64,000 nucleotides of DNA from Flavobacterium sp. YJ01 (GCF_029320955.1 NZ_CP119757.1:3348001-3412000), one strand, 5' to 3'; shown: positions 45,373 to 55,166, counted from the first letter of the stretch. Made by a program: numbers and translations. The notes: generated by a model from the letters alone, not told the origin.

Positions 45373-46380
45373 ATGGAAGAACGCAATAAAACACTGGGAG
45401 AGTTTATTATTGAGAACCAAAAAGCATTTCAGTATTCTTCGGGAGAGCTTTCCCGAATTATCAACTCTATTAGATTGGCAGCCAAGGTTGTGAATCATAA
45501 AGTAAACCAAGCTGGGCTTGTGGATATTATTGGCGCCGCGGGCGAACAAAATATTCAGGGAGAAGATCAGCAAAAATTAGATGTCTATGCAAACGAAGTA
45601 TTTATCCAGACGTTAATAAACCGTGAGATTGTCTGTGGTATTGCTTCTGAAGAAAACGACGATTTTATTACAGTTCAGGGGAGCGACAACTGTCATAATA
45701 ATAAGTACGTGATCTTAATGGATCCGCTTGACGGATCTTCAAACATTGATGTAAATGTTTCGGTTGGAACTATTTTTTCTGTTTTTAGAAGAATTACTCC
45801 AATTGGAACTCCGGTAACAAGCGAGGATTTTTTACAACCGGGAATCAATCAAGTTGCAGCAGGCTATGTAATTTATGGAACTTCAACTATGTTGGTTTAC
45901 ACTACAGGTTTTGGAGTAAACGGATTTACGTTAAATCCAGCGATTGGAACTTTTTACCTTTCGCATCCAAACATGAAATTTCCAAAAGACGGAAACATTT
46001 ATTCGGTAAACGAAGGGAATTATGTTCATTTTCCGCAAGGCGTAAAAAATTACATTAAGTACTGTCAGGAAGAAAAAGAAAACAGACCTTACACTTCAAG
46101 ATATATCGGAAGTTTGGTTGCCGACTTTCATAGAAATATGATTAAAGGCGGCGTTTATATTTATCCAACAAGTTCAAAAGCGCCAAAAGGGAAATTACGT
46201 TTGTTATATGAATGTAATCCGATGGCGTTTCTAGCAGAACAAGCAGGAGGAAAAGCAACAGACGGTTTTGGTAGAATTATGGAAATCCAACCGACAGAAT
46301 TGCATCAAAGAGTTCCGTTTTTCTGCGGAAGCTATAATATGGTAGAAAAAGCAGAGGAGTTTATGGCTGATGCGCAATAG
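45373..46380 (+). CDS. fbp: Fructose-1,6-bisphosphatase, class I
   Basis: Removes the 1-phosphate from fructose 1,6-bisphosphate in gluconeogenesis. 335 residues, normal length. Metal-binding signature [17 protein letters not shown] (about 116-132), earlier GEDQQKLD, and substrate motif KGGVYIYP later. The C-terminus [14 protein letters not shown] is intact. Confidence 0.96.
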   Translation: MEERNKTLGEFIIENQKAFQYSSGELSRIINSIRLAAKVVNHKVNQAGLVDIIGAAGEQNIQGEDQQKLDVYANEVFIQTLINREIVCGIASEENDDFITVQGSDNCHNNKYVILMDPLDGSSNIDVNVSVGTIFSVFRRITPIGTPVTSEDFLQPGINQVAAGYVIYGTSTMLVYTTGFGVNGFTLNPAIGTFYLSHPNMKFPKDGNIYSVNEGNYVHFPQGVKNYIKYCQEEKENRPYTSRYIGSLVADFHRNMIKGGVYIYPTSSKAPKGKLRLLYECNPMAFLAEQAGGKATDGFGRIMEIQPTELHQRVPFFCGSYNMVEKAEEFMADAQ

Positions 46381-46416
46381 CTAATATAATTTACAAAAAC
46401 GAAAAATAAATACTTT

Positions 46417-46920
46417 ATGAAAAAAACATTGTTATATGGTTTCTTGATGCTTTTTATATCCTGTAACGATTTGCCAAAGGAAGATGCAATTCGGAATATA
46501 ATTAAATCTAAAATAGCAGAAGAATCTTTTGATAATGCAGAATTAGTAGATTTCAATATAGTTAGGACTTTAGAAAATACATCTTTTGGACATACTTTAG
46601 ATGTTGAGTTTACTGGTAAGGTAAAATATTTAAATTCAGGTTATGTCAGAAATGCATCCTTATTGGGAACAAATACAAATGAAATGAATTTTTTAATTAT
46701 TGTTGAAAAAGTCAGTGAATCCAATAATATGCTTTATGATTATTTAAAAGTAAAAAAAGGCATGATTAAAGAGATTACTGGTTCAGTACAATTTGTTAAA
46801 GGTGCAGATTTATTTGATAAAAGCACTTACTCTAAACCTGACGTTTGGGATCTAAATGTGGGCAAAAATTATGGTATGAGTTTAAAAGAAATTAAAAACA
46901 TAAACGGTTATAAGCGTTAA
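46417..46920 (+). CDS. Putative lipoprotein, unknown function
   Basis: 167 residues with a lipoprotein signal (MLFISCNDLPKEDA). The mature part mixes helix and strand (RNIIKSKIAEESFDN, HTLDVEFTGKVKY) and matches no family I know. It is 36 bases downstream of fbp on the same strand and may be read with it. Confidence 0.7.
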   Translation: MKKTLLYGFLMLFISCNDLPKEDAIRNIIKSKIAEESFDNAELVDFNIVRTLENTSFGHTLDVEFTGKVKYLNSGYVRNASLLGTNTNEMNFLIIVEKVSESNNMLYDYLKVKKGMIKEITGSVQFVKGADLFDKSTYSKPDVWDLNVGKNYGMSLKEIKNINGYKR

Positions 46921-46975
46921 AGCGCTCTAAGATTTTTTGTTTCAAGTTTCAAATTTACTTTTTACTATAAAATAG

Positions 46976-47009
46976 CAAACCCGACAGATTTTTTAACCTG
47001 TCGGGTTTG
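46976..47009. terminator. Bidirectional terminator
   Basis: Arms CAAACCCGACAG (46976-46987) and CTGTCGGGTTTG (46998-47009) are perfect complements between the convergent lipoprotein and TerB-like genes. It shares its CCCGACAG core with the hairpin at 18912-18945. Confidence 0.75.
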
Positions 47010-47072
47010 TATTTAATAGAAGTTTAAAAATCCAATATAATCTGAAAACTGTGACTGAAAACTGAAAACTTC

Positions 47073-47504
47073 TTATTTATTCATATTCTCCATTTCGAAA
47101 AGGAAAGTATCCAAATCTACTTTTTTGTCTACTAAAGAAAGTGCTTTAGAAACAATAAAATCTACGTTTCCTGGAGTAAATCCTAAAGCTAATCCCATAC
47201 GTCTTAACATTACTTCTTGTAAGTCTCCTAAATGGTGATCAACGTGAACCATTCTTGCTAAGTCATACAAACGCTCTAAACGCTGTGTGTATAAATATGG
47301 AGGGTTTATTGGATGTTTCCAAGGATCTGAAAGTATCTCTTTATATTCTTCTTCTGAAATTTGTAATGTTGAAGCAATTTTATCCAAAAACTCTTGTTCT
47401 TGTTGGTTGATTTTTCCGTCAGCAAAAGCTACACGCACAATTGCAGAGAAATGACCTCTGTTTCTTTGTTTGAATTCGTTATCAAATAATTCTGAAAATG
47501 GCAT
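47073..47504 (-). CDS. TerB-like tellurite-resistance family protein
   Basis: 143 residues, all helical. Residues about 20-60 (AIVRVAFADGKINQQEQEFLDKIA) carry the acidic loop of TerB domains, where metal-binding Asp/Glu residues lie. No other ter genes are near, so a role in tellurite resistance is not implied. A perfect -7 box (TATATTTG on the minus strand, 47526-47533) precedes the start by 22 bases. Confidence 0.82.
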   Translation of the reverse strand: MPFSELFDNEFKQRNRGHFSAIVRVAFADGKINQQEQEFLDKIASTLQISEEEYKEILSDPWKHPINPPYLYTQRLERLYDLARMVHVDHHLGDLQEVMLRRMGLALGFTPGNVDFIVSKALSLVDKKVDLDTFLFEMENMNK

Positions 47505-47672
47505 AATTAATTAGTTTTTAAAGAACAAATATAGTCCTATTTTTAAATTATTAATTTTAAATTTCTCATAAAATTTAACTTTTTTTAATGCAGGATTTGA
47601 CCGCTTTAAATCTTTAAGTTTGAAAATTAATTGTAAGTTTACAGCCCCTAATTATTTAATTACATTATACCT

Positions 47673-48266
47673 ATGTCACAATTTTGGATTTATTTTCAAA
47701 TAGGATTAAAACACGTTTTAGATATCAATGCTTACGATCACGTTCTTTTTTTAATCGCCCTAACTGTTCCGTATTTATTTAAAGACTGGAAAAGAATTTT
47801 TCTGCTCGTTTCTTTATTTACAATCGGACACACTTTGGCTTTAATTCTTTCTGTTTACGGTATTATAACCATAAAAGTAAATCTTGTAGAATTTCTTATT
47901 CCAATTACAATTTTGGTAACAGCGCTCTATCATTTATTTACAGCAGGAAAGACTTCTAAAAACGATGGTGTTAATCTGGTGTTTTTTATAACTTTATTCT
48001 TTGGAATTATTCATGGTTTAGGATTTTCTAATTATTTCAAAACAATTTTAGGAGGCTCTGCAACGTCAAAATTGTTACCTTTGGGAGAGTTTGCGTTAGG
48101 AATTGAAGCAGCGCAACTTGTAGTGGTTTTTGTTGTCTTAGTAATTTCATATATAGTGCAGACAGTTTTCCGTTTTTCAAAACGTGATTGGGCACTTGTA
48201 ATGTCGGCTTTCATCATTGGAGTGGTTATCCCGATGATTATAGAAAGTCCAATTTGGAACAGATAA
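47673..48266 (+). CDS. HupE/UreJ-family membrane protein
   Basis: 197 residues, six helices. The opening (FQIGLKHVLDINAYDHVLFLIAL) and FTIGHTLALILSVYG plus GIIHGLGFSNYF match the HupE/UreJ_2 family, thought to move metal ions such as nickel. No hydrogenase or urease genes are near, so the metal is unknown. It is 4 bases from the deaminase gene. Confidence 0.85.
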   Translation: MSQFWIYFQIGLKHVLDINAYDHVLFLIALTVPYLFKDWKRIFLLVSLFTIGHTLALILSVYGIITIKVNLVEFLIPITILVTALYHLFTAGKTSKNDGVNLVFFITLFFGIIHGLGFSNYFKTILGGSATSKLLPLGEFALGIEAAQLVVVFVVLVISYIVQTVFRFSKRDWALVMSAFIIGVVIPMIIESPIWNR

Positions 48267-48270
48267 ATTA

Positions 48271-48711
48271 ATGGAAGAAAAAAAATTGAATAAATACGAT
48301 AAAGCTTATCTGCGAATTGCAAAAGAGTGGGGGCAGCTTTCTTATTGTAAACGTAAAAAAGTTGGAGCTATTATCGTAAAAGACAGAATGATCATTTCTG
48401 ATGGATACAATGGAACTCCATCTGGATTCGAAAACTGCTGCGAAGACGAAGAAGGATTAACGCGTTGGGATGTATTGCATGCTGAAGCAAATGCCATTCT
48501 TAAAGTAGCCAGATCAACACAATCTTGCGAAGGAGCAACGCTATATATTACGCTTTCGCCTTGTAAGGAATGCAGTAAATTAATCCACCAATCTGGGATT
48601 AAAAGAGTAGTTTATAAAGATGGGTATCGTGATGATTCAGGAATTCAATTTTTAATAAAAGCAGGTGTTGAAGTAGAACATGTTCCTGTTTTAGAAGAGG
48701 ATGAAATTTAA
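48271..48711 (+). CDS. dCMP deaminase family protein
   Basis: Likely deaminates dCMP to dUMP for thymidylate supply. 146 residues. The zinc site is split as LHAEANAIL (about 69-77) and SPCKECSKLI (about 97-106), and CCEDEEGL sits before it. The stop overlaps the start of the S41 peptidase gene by 11 bases, so the two are translated from one mRNA. Confidence 0.93.
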   Translation: MEEKKLNKYDKAYLRIAKEWGQLSYCKRKKVGAIIVKDRMIISDGYNGTPSGFENCCEDEEGLTRWDVLHAEANAILKVARSTQSCEGATLYITLSPCKECSKLIHQSGIKRVVYKDGYRDDSGIQFLIKAGVEVEHVPVLEEDEI

Positions 48712-50278
48712 TTCGAAATATTTACCAATAGTTATAGGAGCAACTTTCGCTCTTGGAACAATTGCAGGAAGCTTTATGAGTGCTCCCGCAAGCGATCAGC
48801 TTTTGGCTAAAAATTACTCTAAAACCAAGCTTAATAAACTTATTGATTTTATCAATACAGAATATGTTGATAGCGTCAATACCGATTCGATTGTAAATCT
48901 TACAGTCGATAATATTCTATCTAAATTAGATCCGCATTCGGTTTATATTCCACCAAGCGAACAAGCGGAAGTTGCCGAAAGTATGAAAGGAGATTTCGTC
49001 GGAATCGGAATTAATTTTTATATGTATAAAGATTCTGTAGCGATTATAAAACCAGTTGAAAATGGTCCTTCAGCGAAAGCAGGATTAAAATCTGGCGATC
49101 GAATTCTATATGCGGGAAAAACCAAATTGTACGGCAGAAGATTGCCTTCGGATAGTTTGTTTTCGAAATTAAAAGGGCTTCAGGGTTCTGAAATCGAATT
49201 GACGGTTTTTAGAAAATCAGAAAAAAAGAAACTTAAGTTTAAAGTAAAACGAGATGTTATTCCGATTAAGAGTGTCGATGCTTCGATAATGATTGGAAAT
49301 AAAATCGGTTATATCAAAATTAATCGTTTTGCTGAAACTACTTTTAACGAATTTAAAACGGGTTTAACGAGATTAAAACAAAAAGGAATTGAGTCTCTAG
49401 TAATCGATCTTCGTGATAACGGTGGCGGCTATATGGAAGAAGCGATTGCAATTGCAGATGAATTTTTAAAAGATAAGCAGTTAATCGTTTTCACGAAAAG
49501 TAAAAACGGTTCAACTGAAAAAACATATGCCACAAAAGCAGGAAGTTTTGAAACTGGAAAAGTGTACGTCTTAATAAATGAAAATAGTGCTTCTGCGAGC
49601 GAAATTTTAGCTGGCGCCATTCAAGATAATGATCGTGGAACCATTGTTGGACGACGCTCATTTGGAAAAGGTTTGGTTCAAAGAGAAATGGATTTCAATG
49701 ACGGATCGGCTGTAAGGTTAACCGTTGCGCGTTATTATACACCGACAGGAAGATCGATTCAGAAACCTTATAAAAAAGGAAATGAAGAATATTTTAAAGA
49801 ATCTGAAGCGAGATTGAGAACTGGCGAATTATATGCTAAAGACAGTATAAAAGTAGCAGATTCATTAAAATTTAAAACGCCAAAAGGCAAAATCGTTTAC
49901 GGCGGTGGCGGAATCGTTCCAGATGTTTTTGTTCCGATGGAAGCTGAACACGGAAATGAAAATGTTGCGTACTTATTACAGACAGGAATTGTTGGACATT
50001 TTGTTTTTGAAGAATTAGATAAAAATCGAAATGCGTTTGCGGGACTAAGTTTTAGTGAGTTTTTAGCTAAAATGAAAACTTCAGATGTTTACTTTAAAAA
50101 GTTCAAAAACTATATTTTAATGACTGGTTTGGATTTAAAACTCGATAAAACCAAAGCACTCGTTGATCGATATATCACAGCCGAATTTGCTCGTCAGCTT
50201 TATGGAGAATTGTATTATTATGATGTCATTTTAAAAGATGATGCCATGATTAAGACTGTTCTGAATCCGAAAAAATAA
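48701..50278 (+). CDS. S41-family C-terminal processing peptidase
   Basis: A periplasmic serine protease of 525 residues with an N-terminal membrane anchor (about 8-25). A PDZ domain (about 85-170; KAGLKSGDRILYAG) is followed by the S41 domain with DLRDNGGGYMEEAI and the catalytic Ser/Lys region (NENSASASEILAGAIQDNDRG, RSFGKGLVQ). A C-terminal helical region of about 100 residues is present. The substrates are unknown. Confidence 0.93.
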   Translation: MKFNSKYLPIVIGATFALGTIAGSFMSAPASDQLLAKNYSKTKLNKLIDFINTEYVDSVNTDSIVNLTVDNILSKLDPHSVYIPPSEQAEVAESMKGDFVGIGINFYMYKDSVAIIKPVENGPSAKAGLKSGDRILYAGKTKLYGRRLPSDSLFSKLKGLQGSEIELTVFRKSEKKKLKFKVKRDVIPIKSVDASIMIGNKIGYIKINRFAETTFNEFKTGLTRLKQKGIESLVIDLRDNGGGYMEEAIAIADEFLKDKQLIVFTKSKNGSTEKTYATKAGSFETGKVYVLINENSASASEILAGAIQDNDRGTIVGRRSFGKGLVQREMDFNDGSAVRLTVARYYTPTGRSIQKPYKKGNEEYFKESEARLRTGELYAKDSIKVADSLKFKTPKGKIVYGGGGIVPDVFVPMEAEHGNENVAYLLQTGIVGHFVFEELDKNRNAFAGLSFSEFLAKMKTSDVYFKKFKNYILMTGLDLKLDKTKALVDRYITAEFARQLYGELYYYDVILKDDAMIKTVLNPKK

Positions 50279-50295
50279 CTTCAAATTTTTATATC

Positions 50296-50661
50296 ATGAA
50301 AATAGAAACCGTTATTGATGCAGAAATTGAACTTCTAACTGCCGTTAAAAAATCGGATGTTTTGGCTTTGGAAACAATTCTTCATGATGATTTGCTTTTT
50401 AATATGCCCGACGGACAAACGATAACCAAAGAATTTGATTTACAATCGTATCGTTCAGGTAAAATGAAAATAGATTTTTTAGAAGCTTCAGATCAAATCG
50501 TCAATATAATTGATAGCGCAGCTGTGGTTGCTGTTACAGTTTCATTAAAAGGATCTTATGATAATAATCCGATTAATGGTGTTTTCAAATATATAAGAGT
50601 TTGGAAAAAAGTTGGTAAAAATCTAAAAGTGATTGCGGGAAGTTGCGTTCAGCTGGCATAA
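50296..50661 (+). CDS. NTF2-like (DUF4440-type) protein
   Basis: 121 residues with the alpha-plus-beta NTF2 fold. The opening AEIELLTAVKKSDVLALETILHDDLLFNMPDGQ and closing WKKVGKNLKVIAGSCVQ match the DUF4440 family. It is cytoplasmic, has no signal peptide, and its ligand is unknown. It starts 17 bases after the S41 gene. Confidence 0.8.
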   Translation: MKIETVIDAEIELLTAVKKSDVLALETILHDDLLFNMPDGQTITKEFDLQSYRSGKMKIDFLEASDQIVNIIDSAAVVAVTVSLKGSYDNNPINGVFKYIRVWKKVGKNLKVIAGSCVQLA

Positions 50662-50678
50662 ATTTTGAAGAAAATTTA

Positions 50679-50746
50679 TAGCCACAGATTAACGAGATTA
50701 AAAGGATTTTTTTGTAATCTGTGTTAATCTTTTTAATCTGTGGCTA
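50679..50746. repeat. Inverted repeat between NTF2-like and lipoprotein genes
   Basis: Outer arms begin TAGCCACAGATTAACGAGATT and end AATCTGTGGCTA, giving a hairpin of about 30 paired bases with few mismatches. A related arm (CACAGATTAAACGGATT) occurs at 36343. Confidence 0.7.
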
Positions 50747-50791
50747 AAAAAAATGTAATCTTGAAGATTACTGCAAATAAATATCTATATC

Positions 50792-51109
50792 ATGAAAAAT
50801 CTAAAAAGAATAAGTTTACTAGCGTTTTTAATGGCTTTTGTAATCTCTTGTACAACTATGAAAAACGATGCAAATACTCTAGTTTCAGGAAGAGTAGAAT
50901 CAATAGAAGGAGGAAAGGACGGTTACACAGCAAAAATTACAACAGACACAAAAGAAGTATATTTTGCGACAATCAGCATTGTAAATGTTGGCGGACCTCA
51001 AAACTACAAACAATTAAAAATCGGTAATATAGTTTCTGTAAAAGGAGAAAAATGGAAAACCGAAGATGAAAACCATATTAAAGTAACAGAAATCGTTTCA
51101 GTTAAATAA
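50792..51109 (+). CDS. Small lipoprotein, unknown function
   Basis: 105 residues with a lipoprotein signal (FVISCTTM). The mature chain is mostly strand (VSGRVESIEGGKDGYTAKITT, KIGNIVSVKGEKWKT) and looks like an OB-type small barrel. No named family is assigned. Confidence 0.7.
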   Translation: MKNLKRISLLAFLMAFVISCTTMKNDANTLVSGRVESIEGGKDGYTAKITTDTKEVYFATISIVNVGGPQNYKQLKIGNIVSVKGEKWKTEDENHIKVTEIVSVK

Positions 51110-51124
51110 AGACAAAAAATAAAA

Positions 51125-51201
51125 TAAACCATATAAGTGATATAAGTTCATTTAGTTTATACGGAAAGTATAATATGAACTTATATCACTTATATGGTTT
51201 A
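51125..51201. repeat. Perfect inverted repeat, ACCATATAAGT family (77 bases)
   Basis: Perfect 27-base arms (51125-51151 and 51175-51201) around a 23-base loop, between convergent genes. It belongs to the same family as 33508-33668 but is shorter and lacks the internal hairpin. Confidence 0.85.
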
Positions 51202-51207
51202 ATAATT

Positions 51208-51813
51208 TTATCGAATGCTGTCGTGCGCGTGAGTTTGTACACCGTTATTCCATAAAGTTAGAATATCTGTAGCAACAGCAGCGCCACTTCCGGCAGCAAT
51301 TGCCAATTGGCTTCTCCAGCCTGCTAAAGTTCCAATGACATAAATGCCGTCTGCAACTTTGTGATCTTCGTTTTTAAGCTGAATACGTTGTTTTTCTGGA
51401 AGTGCTTTTTTGTGAGGTTCAACAAATTGCATTAAACCTTCTATGTCAAAAGTATTGGCAGAGCCAATTCCCACAACGATGTTTTTTGTTTTATAAGAGT
51501 TTTTGTTGGTAACTACAGTAAATTCAGGATAAGTTCCTTCAACTTTCATTACTTTTTCATTTGCAATCTGAGTAATGTGTGGATAAGTTGTCGCTAAATC
51601 CTGTGTGCTTTCTGTAAGCAGTTCAGAACCTAATTTTCCTGGTGTAATTCCGTAAGCGTTATAAAATATTGCCTCTTGTAAAGTAGAATTTTTTTGATGT
51701 GTAAAAATTCCGATTTTTTTGTCAGTAACAAATGCTTTGTTTTTTGCGGATCCTAAGACAAGAGCGCAGGACATGCCCGAAACTCCTCCGCCTATAATTA
51801 AAACATCAAACAT
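51208..51813 (-). CDS. FAD-dependent thioredoxin-reductase-like oxidoreductase
   Basis: 201 residues with a FAD-binding Rossmann start (FDVLIIGGGVSGMSCAL) and a C-terminal GTLAGWRSQLAIAAGSGA segment, both like thioredoxin reductase, but without the central NADPH domain and its CxxC. It is therefore a short relative and its electron donor is unclear. The ATG at 51813 leaves a 1-base gap to the upstream gene; an ATG five codons earlier would overlap it by 14 bases. Confidence 0.8.
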   Translation of the reverse strand: MFDVLIIGGGVSGMSCALVLGSAKNKAFVTDKKIGIFTHQKNSTLQEAIFYNAYGITPGKLGSELLTESTQDLATTYPHITQIANEKVMKVEGTYPEFTVVTNKNSYKTKNIVVGIGSANTFDIEGLMQFVEPHKKALPEKQRIQLKNEDHKVADGIYVIGTLAGWRSQLAIAAGSGAAVATDILTLWNNGVQTHAHDSIR

Positions 51814-51814
51814 A

Positions 51815-52018
51815 TTATCTGTTGTCATTCATTTTTTCCTCGATTCTCTTTGAAATTCTAAAAATCAAAAGAATCAGAACAGCGCAAAATGAAGCGGCGA
51901 TTCCAATAAAAGCTACAATACTGTCTCCCTGAAAAGGATTTTTAAAGTCTAATAGCGTAATATTAAAAACAATTAAAGCTAATGCTAAAAGCACTAAGAT
52001 TGAAGTAAAAATTTTCAT
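51815..52018 (-). CDS. Small membrane protein, unknown
   Basis: 67 residues with two hydrophobic helices (about 3-25 and 35-55) and a charged tail. It ends 1 base before the oxidoreductase start and is probably cotranscribed with it. No family recognised. Confidence 0.6.
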   Translation of the reverse strand: MKIFTSILVLLALALIVFNITLLDFKNPFQGDSIVAFIGIAASFCAVLILLIFRISKRIEEKMNDNR

Positions 52019-52122
52019 AAGATTGTTTCTGTTTGGTCTAAAATAATAAAGTAGAACTCCTTAAAAATGACTAAGAGTTATATTTTAGAATATTTTATGG
52101 GGTAAATTTATAAAAATAAATT

Positions 52123-52701
52123 TTAGACAAACAAACCTTTAACATTAGCAGCGAATAATTTAACAGCAATTGCTAAAAGTATCACACCAAATGTCTTACG
52201 AACGACTCCAAGTCCGTTTTCTCCTAACAAATTTTCGATTTTTTTAGAAGATTTCAAAACGATATAAACCAAAATGATATTCAGTAAAATCGCAATGATA
52301 ATATTAATTGTATGAAATTGAGATCGAAGCGATAATAAAGTCGTCATGGTTCCTGCTCCAGCGATCAAAGGAAACGCTAGTGGTACGATAGAGGCAGATC
52401 CAGGTTCTTCGTCACGGTAAATTCTAATTCCTAAAATCATTTCTAACGCCAGAAAAAATAAAACGAAAGATCCGGCGACGGCAAATGAATGTACGTCGAT
52501 ACCAATTAAGTTTAGTAAACCTTCTCCAACAAATAGAAAAACAATCATAATGGAGCCGGCAACTATAGAAGCTTTTTCAGATTCGATATGTCCAACCTTC
52601 GCTCTTAAATTGACAATAATCGGAATTGAACCTACAATATCAATTACTGCAAAAAGCACCATACTAACGGTAATGATTTCTTTAAAATCGATTTCTAACA
52701 T
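52123..52701 (-). CDS. MarC-family membrane protein
   Basis: 192 residues, six helices. The opening (ITVSMVLFAVIDIVGSIPIIVNL) and the mid PLAFPLIAGAGTMTTLLSL segment are the MarC (UPF0056) signatures. The function is unknown; the family was once linked to antibiotic resistance, but that is not supported. Monocistronic. Confidence 0.9.
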   Translation of the reverse strand: MLEIDFKEIITVSMVLFAVIDIVGSIPIIVNLRAKVGHIESEKASIVAGSIMIVFLFVGEGLLNLIGIDVHSFAVAGSFVLFFLALEMILGIRIYRDEEPGSASIVPLAFPLIAGAGTMTTLLSLRSQFHTINIIIAILLNIILVYIVLKSSKKIENLLGENGLGVVRKTFGVILLAIAVKLFAANVKGLFV

Positions 52702-52840
52702 ATCGCTTTGATTTTAAGGTTTAAAAAACTGCTGCAAAAGTAGTTAATAAAGTTAGGTGATTTTTCGTTAGAATGTATTTTTGTTATAAAAACACGTTTT
52801 ATTGTTTAAAAAAGTGATATTTGTAACAATTGTGATTTTT

Positions 52841-52958
52841 GCCACAGAGTATCGCAAAGATTTTCCGCAAAGATTCACGAAGTAATATTTCAAATAGTAT
52901 ATAAAGAAAGAAAATCTTTGTGAATCTTTGCGAGAAACCTCTGCGAATCTTTGCGGTA
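52841..52958. repeat. Nested inverted repeat, CGCAAAGATT family
   Basis: Two rows of CGCAAAGATT-like units at 52851-52882 and their complements (AATCTTTGCG) at 52920-52956. The unit is also the arm of the repeat at 10754-10892 in a variant form. It takes up much of the 317-base gap before the DUF3109 gene. Confidence 0.65.
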
Positions 52959-52982
52959 CATTTTTTATGTGCTTTCTTTGAC

Positions 52983-52990
52983 TATCTTTG
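52983..52990 (+). promoter_or_regulatory. -7 box of the DUF3109 gene
   Basis: TATCTTTG, a perfect TAnnTTTG match, 28 bases before the ATG. No -33 box at standard spacing is obvious, and the CTTTCTTTG upstream is too close. Confidence 0.55.
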
Positions 52991-53018
52991 CACTTTATAA
53001 ATAACAGTATTTTATATC

Positions 53019-53588
53019 ATGTTTCAGTTAGGGAAAACTATTATTTCAGAAGATATTCTGGAAAAAGAATTTGTGTGCAACTTGTCTGCTTGTAAAGGAG
53101 CTTGTTGTGTGGATGGAGATGCGGGTGCGCCTTTGAATGAGGCTGAAACGAAAATCTTAGAAGAAATTTATCCGAAAGTAAAACCCTTTTTACGAAAAGA
53201 GGGAATTGCGGCAATCGAAGCGCAAGGAACTTGGGTAAAAGGAACAGACGGAGATCTTGAAACTACATTAATAGATAATAAAGATTGCGCTTATGTAATC
53301 TTTGACGGAAAAACTGCGCTTTGCGGAATCGAGCAAGCTTACAATCAAGGAATCGTAGATTGGAAAAAACCAGTTTCTTGTCATTTATATCCGATTCGCG
53401 TAAAAGACTTCACAGAATTTGCGGCGGTCAATTATGATAAATGGGATATTTGCGACGATGCTTGTTCTTTAGGAAAAGAATTGGAAGTACCGGTTTATAA
53501 ATTTGTCAAAGAAGCGCTAATTCGTCGTTTTGGAGAAGATTGGTATTTGGAACTTGAAAAAGTAGCAGAAGAACATAAAAATTCCTAA
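53019..53588 (+). CDS. DUF3109 Cys-rich protein
   Basis: 189 residues with at least eight Cys, grouped as [11 protein letters not shown] (about 21-31) and later CAY, CGIEQAY, SCHLYP and CDDACSLG. This pattern is that of the DUF3109 family, related to YkgJ-type zinc or iron-sulfur proteins. Metal type and role are unknown. It is monocistronic and precedes nrdB by 335 bases. Confidence 0.85.
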   Translation: MFQLGKTIISEDILEKEFVCNLSACKGACCVDGDAGAPLNEAETKILEEIYPKVKPFLRKEGIAAIEAQGTWVKGTDGDLETTLIDNKDCAYVIFDGKTALCGIEQAYNQGIVDWKKPVSCHLYPIRVKDFTEFAAVNYDKWDICDDACSLGKELEVPVYKFVKEALIRRFGEDWYLELEKVAEEHKNS

Positions 53589-53612
53589 AAATCATCTCAT
53601 AAATTATAGTCA

Positions 53613-53654
53613 TTTTGACTACATATTTTGACTCTAAAAAATAAAGTTTTGACT
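53613..53654. promoter_or_regulatory. Three TTTTGACT repeats upstream of nrdB
   Basis: TTTTGACT at 53613-53620, 53626-53633 and 53647-53654 (starts 13 and 21 bases apart), with a further TTTGACT at 53837. They lie 270-310 bases before nrdB in the 335-base gap 53589-53923, which has no gene. No NrdR-type box was found. They may be operators or chance AT-rich repeats. Confidence 0.35.
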
Positions 53655-53923
53655 CAAAAAAACTTTTTTAAAACTCTTTAAAATTTCTTGCTTTTTATAT
53701 TAAAAAGTCTATATTTTACGGGGCTTCAAGGTGTATTTGTCTGTTTTAATTGATTCATTTACAGTAAATTAATTATTGTATGAAAAATGTTTCAAAAATT
53801 TAACGTTGTTAAAAACTACATCAAATTGTGAATAAGTTTGACTTTCATTTTTGACGTTAATTGACAATCTTTGTAGTCTACTGAATCAGTAAAAATTCAA
53901 TAAAAAAAATAACAGAATCTGTC

Positions 53924-54901
53924 ATGTCACAAATCGAACCAATATTACAAGAAAATAAAAATCGCTTCGTTATTTTTCCGATTAAACATCATGATATTTG
54001 GGAATGGTACAAGAAGATGGAAGCTAGTTTTTGGACTGCTGAAGAAATTGACCTACACCAAGATTTGACAGATTGGAATAATAAATTGAATGACGACGAA
54101 AGATACTTCATTAAACATATTTTGGCATTTTTCGCCGCTTCTGACGGAATCGTAAATGAAAACTTAGCTGAGAACTTTGTAAACGAAGTGCAATATGCTG
54201 AAGCGAAATTTTTCTACGGATTTCAAATCATGATGGAGAATATTCACAGTGAGACGTATTCTTTATTAATTGATACTTACGTGAAAGACGAAGCAGAAAA
54301 AACAGAATTGTTTAATGCTTTAGAAGTTTTCCCTGCTATTGCTAAAAAAGCAGAATGGGCTTTAAAATGGATCGAGTCTGATTCATTTGCTGAAAGGCTT
54401 ATTGCTTTTGCTGCTGTTGAAGGAATCTTTTTCTCAGGTGCTTTCTGTTCAATTTATTGGTTGAAAAAACGTGGTTTAATGCCAGGTTTAACTTTCTCTA
54501 ATGAGTTGATTTCTCGTGACGAAGGCGTACATTGTGATTTTGCAGTTCACTTGCACAATCACCATTTGGTAAACAAAGTGCCAAAAGAGAGAATTAAAGA
54601 AATCATTGTTGATGCTTTAGATATCGAAAGACAGTTTGTTACAGAATCTCTTCCGGTAAGTTTAATTGGTATGAACGCAACTTTAATGACACAATATTTA
54701 GAGTTCGTTGCTGATAGACTTTTGGTTGAATTAGGTTGTGAGCGTGTGTATGGATCAGCGAATCCGTTTGATTTCATGGACATGATCTCTCTTCAAGGAA
54801 AAACTAATTTCTTTGAAAAACGTGTTGCAGAGTATCAAAAATCTGGTGTTATGAACACAGATAGCGATGCTCAAAAAATTTCTTTTGATGCAGATTTTTA
54901 G
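53924..54901 (+). CDS. nrdB: Ribonucleotide reductase class Ia small subunit
   Basis: Holds the di-iron centre and tyrosyl radical used by the NrdA subunit to make deoxyribonucleotides. 325 residues. Metal-binding Glu/His residues are visible in [35 protein letters not shown] and [12 protein letters not shown]. Canonical length. nrdA follows after 265 bases with no terminator, so the two genes are likely cotranscribed. Confidence 0.95.
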   Translation: MSQIEPILQENKNRFVIFPIKHHDIWEWYKKMEASFWTAEEIDLHQDLTDWNNKLNDDERYFIKHILAFFAASDGIVNENLAENFVNEVQYAEAKFFYGFQIMMENIHSETYSLLIDTYVKDEAEKTELFNALEVFPAIAKKAEWALKWIESDSFAERLIAFAAVEGIFFSGAFCSIYWLKKRGLMPGLTFSNELISRDEGVHCDFAVHLHNHHLVNKVPKERIKEIIVDALDIERQFVTESLPVSLIGMNATLMTQYLEFVADRLLVELGCERVYGSANPFDFMDMISLQGKTNFFEKRVAEYQKSGVMNTDSDAQKISFDADF

Positions 54902-55166
54902 GTAACAAAATACTTTTAGCGCCTGATCTTCCAGCAACGCTAAAAAAAGATTACAGATTTATTTTTTTAAGGTTGAATCTCTTTCCCCAAGTCGCAGGTT
55001 CAATAGCAATTTATGACGCATTTAAATTCGATTTTCGAATTTGAAACAAGTAACTATTGAGAATTTGGTAATTCTCTAAAATTAATTTAAAAACACGCAA
55101 TGTTTAAGTGCCAGAGTTCGTTCTCTAAGTACTTTCATTTTTTCAATAACTATAAAAGGTAAGCTT

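Noticed and set aside
47073..47504. A tellurite-resistance system around the TerB-like gene
   Set aside because: No other ter genes are near; TerB domains alone are common and do not imply tellurite resistance.
50740..51027. 95-codon frame overlapping the lipoprotein start
   Set aside because: It begins in the end of the inverted repeat and overlaps a better frame with a lipoprotein signal at 50792.
54985..55025. tRNA-like T-arm (GCAGGTTCAATAGC) between nrdB and nrdA
   Set aside because: The 3' strand that would pair with GCAGG is absent and no anticodon arm or acceptor stem can be folded.
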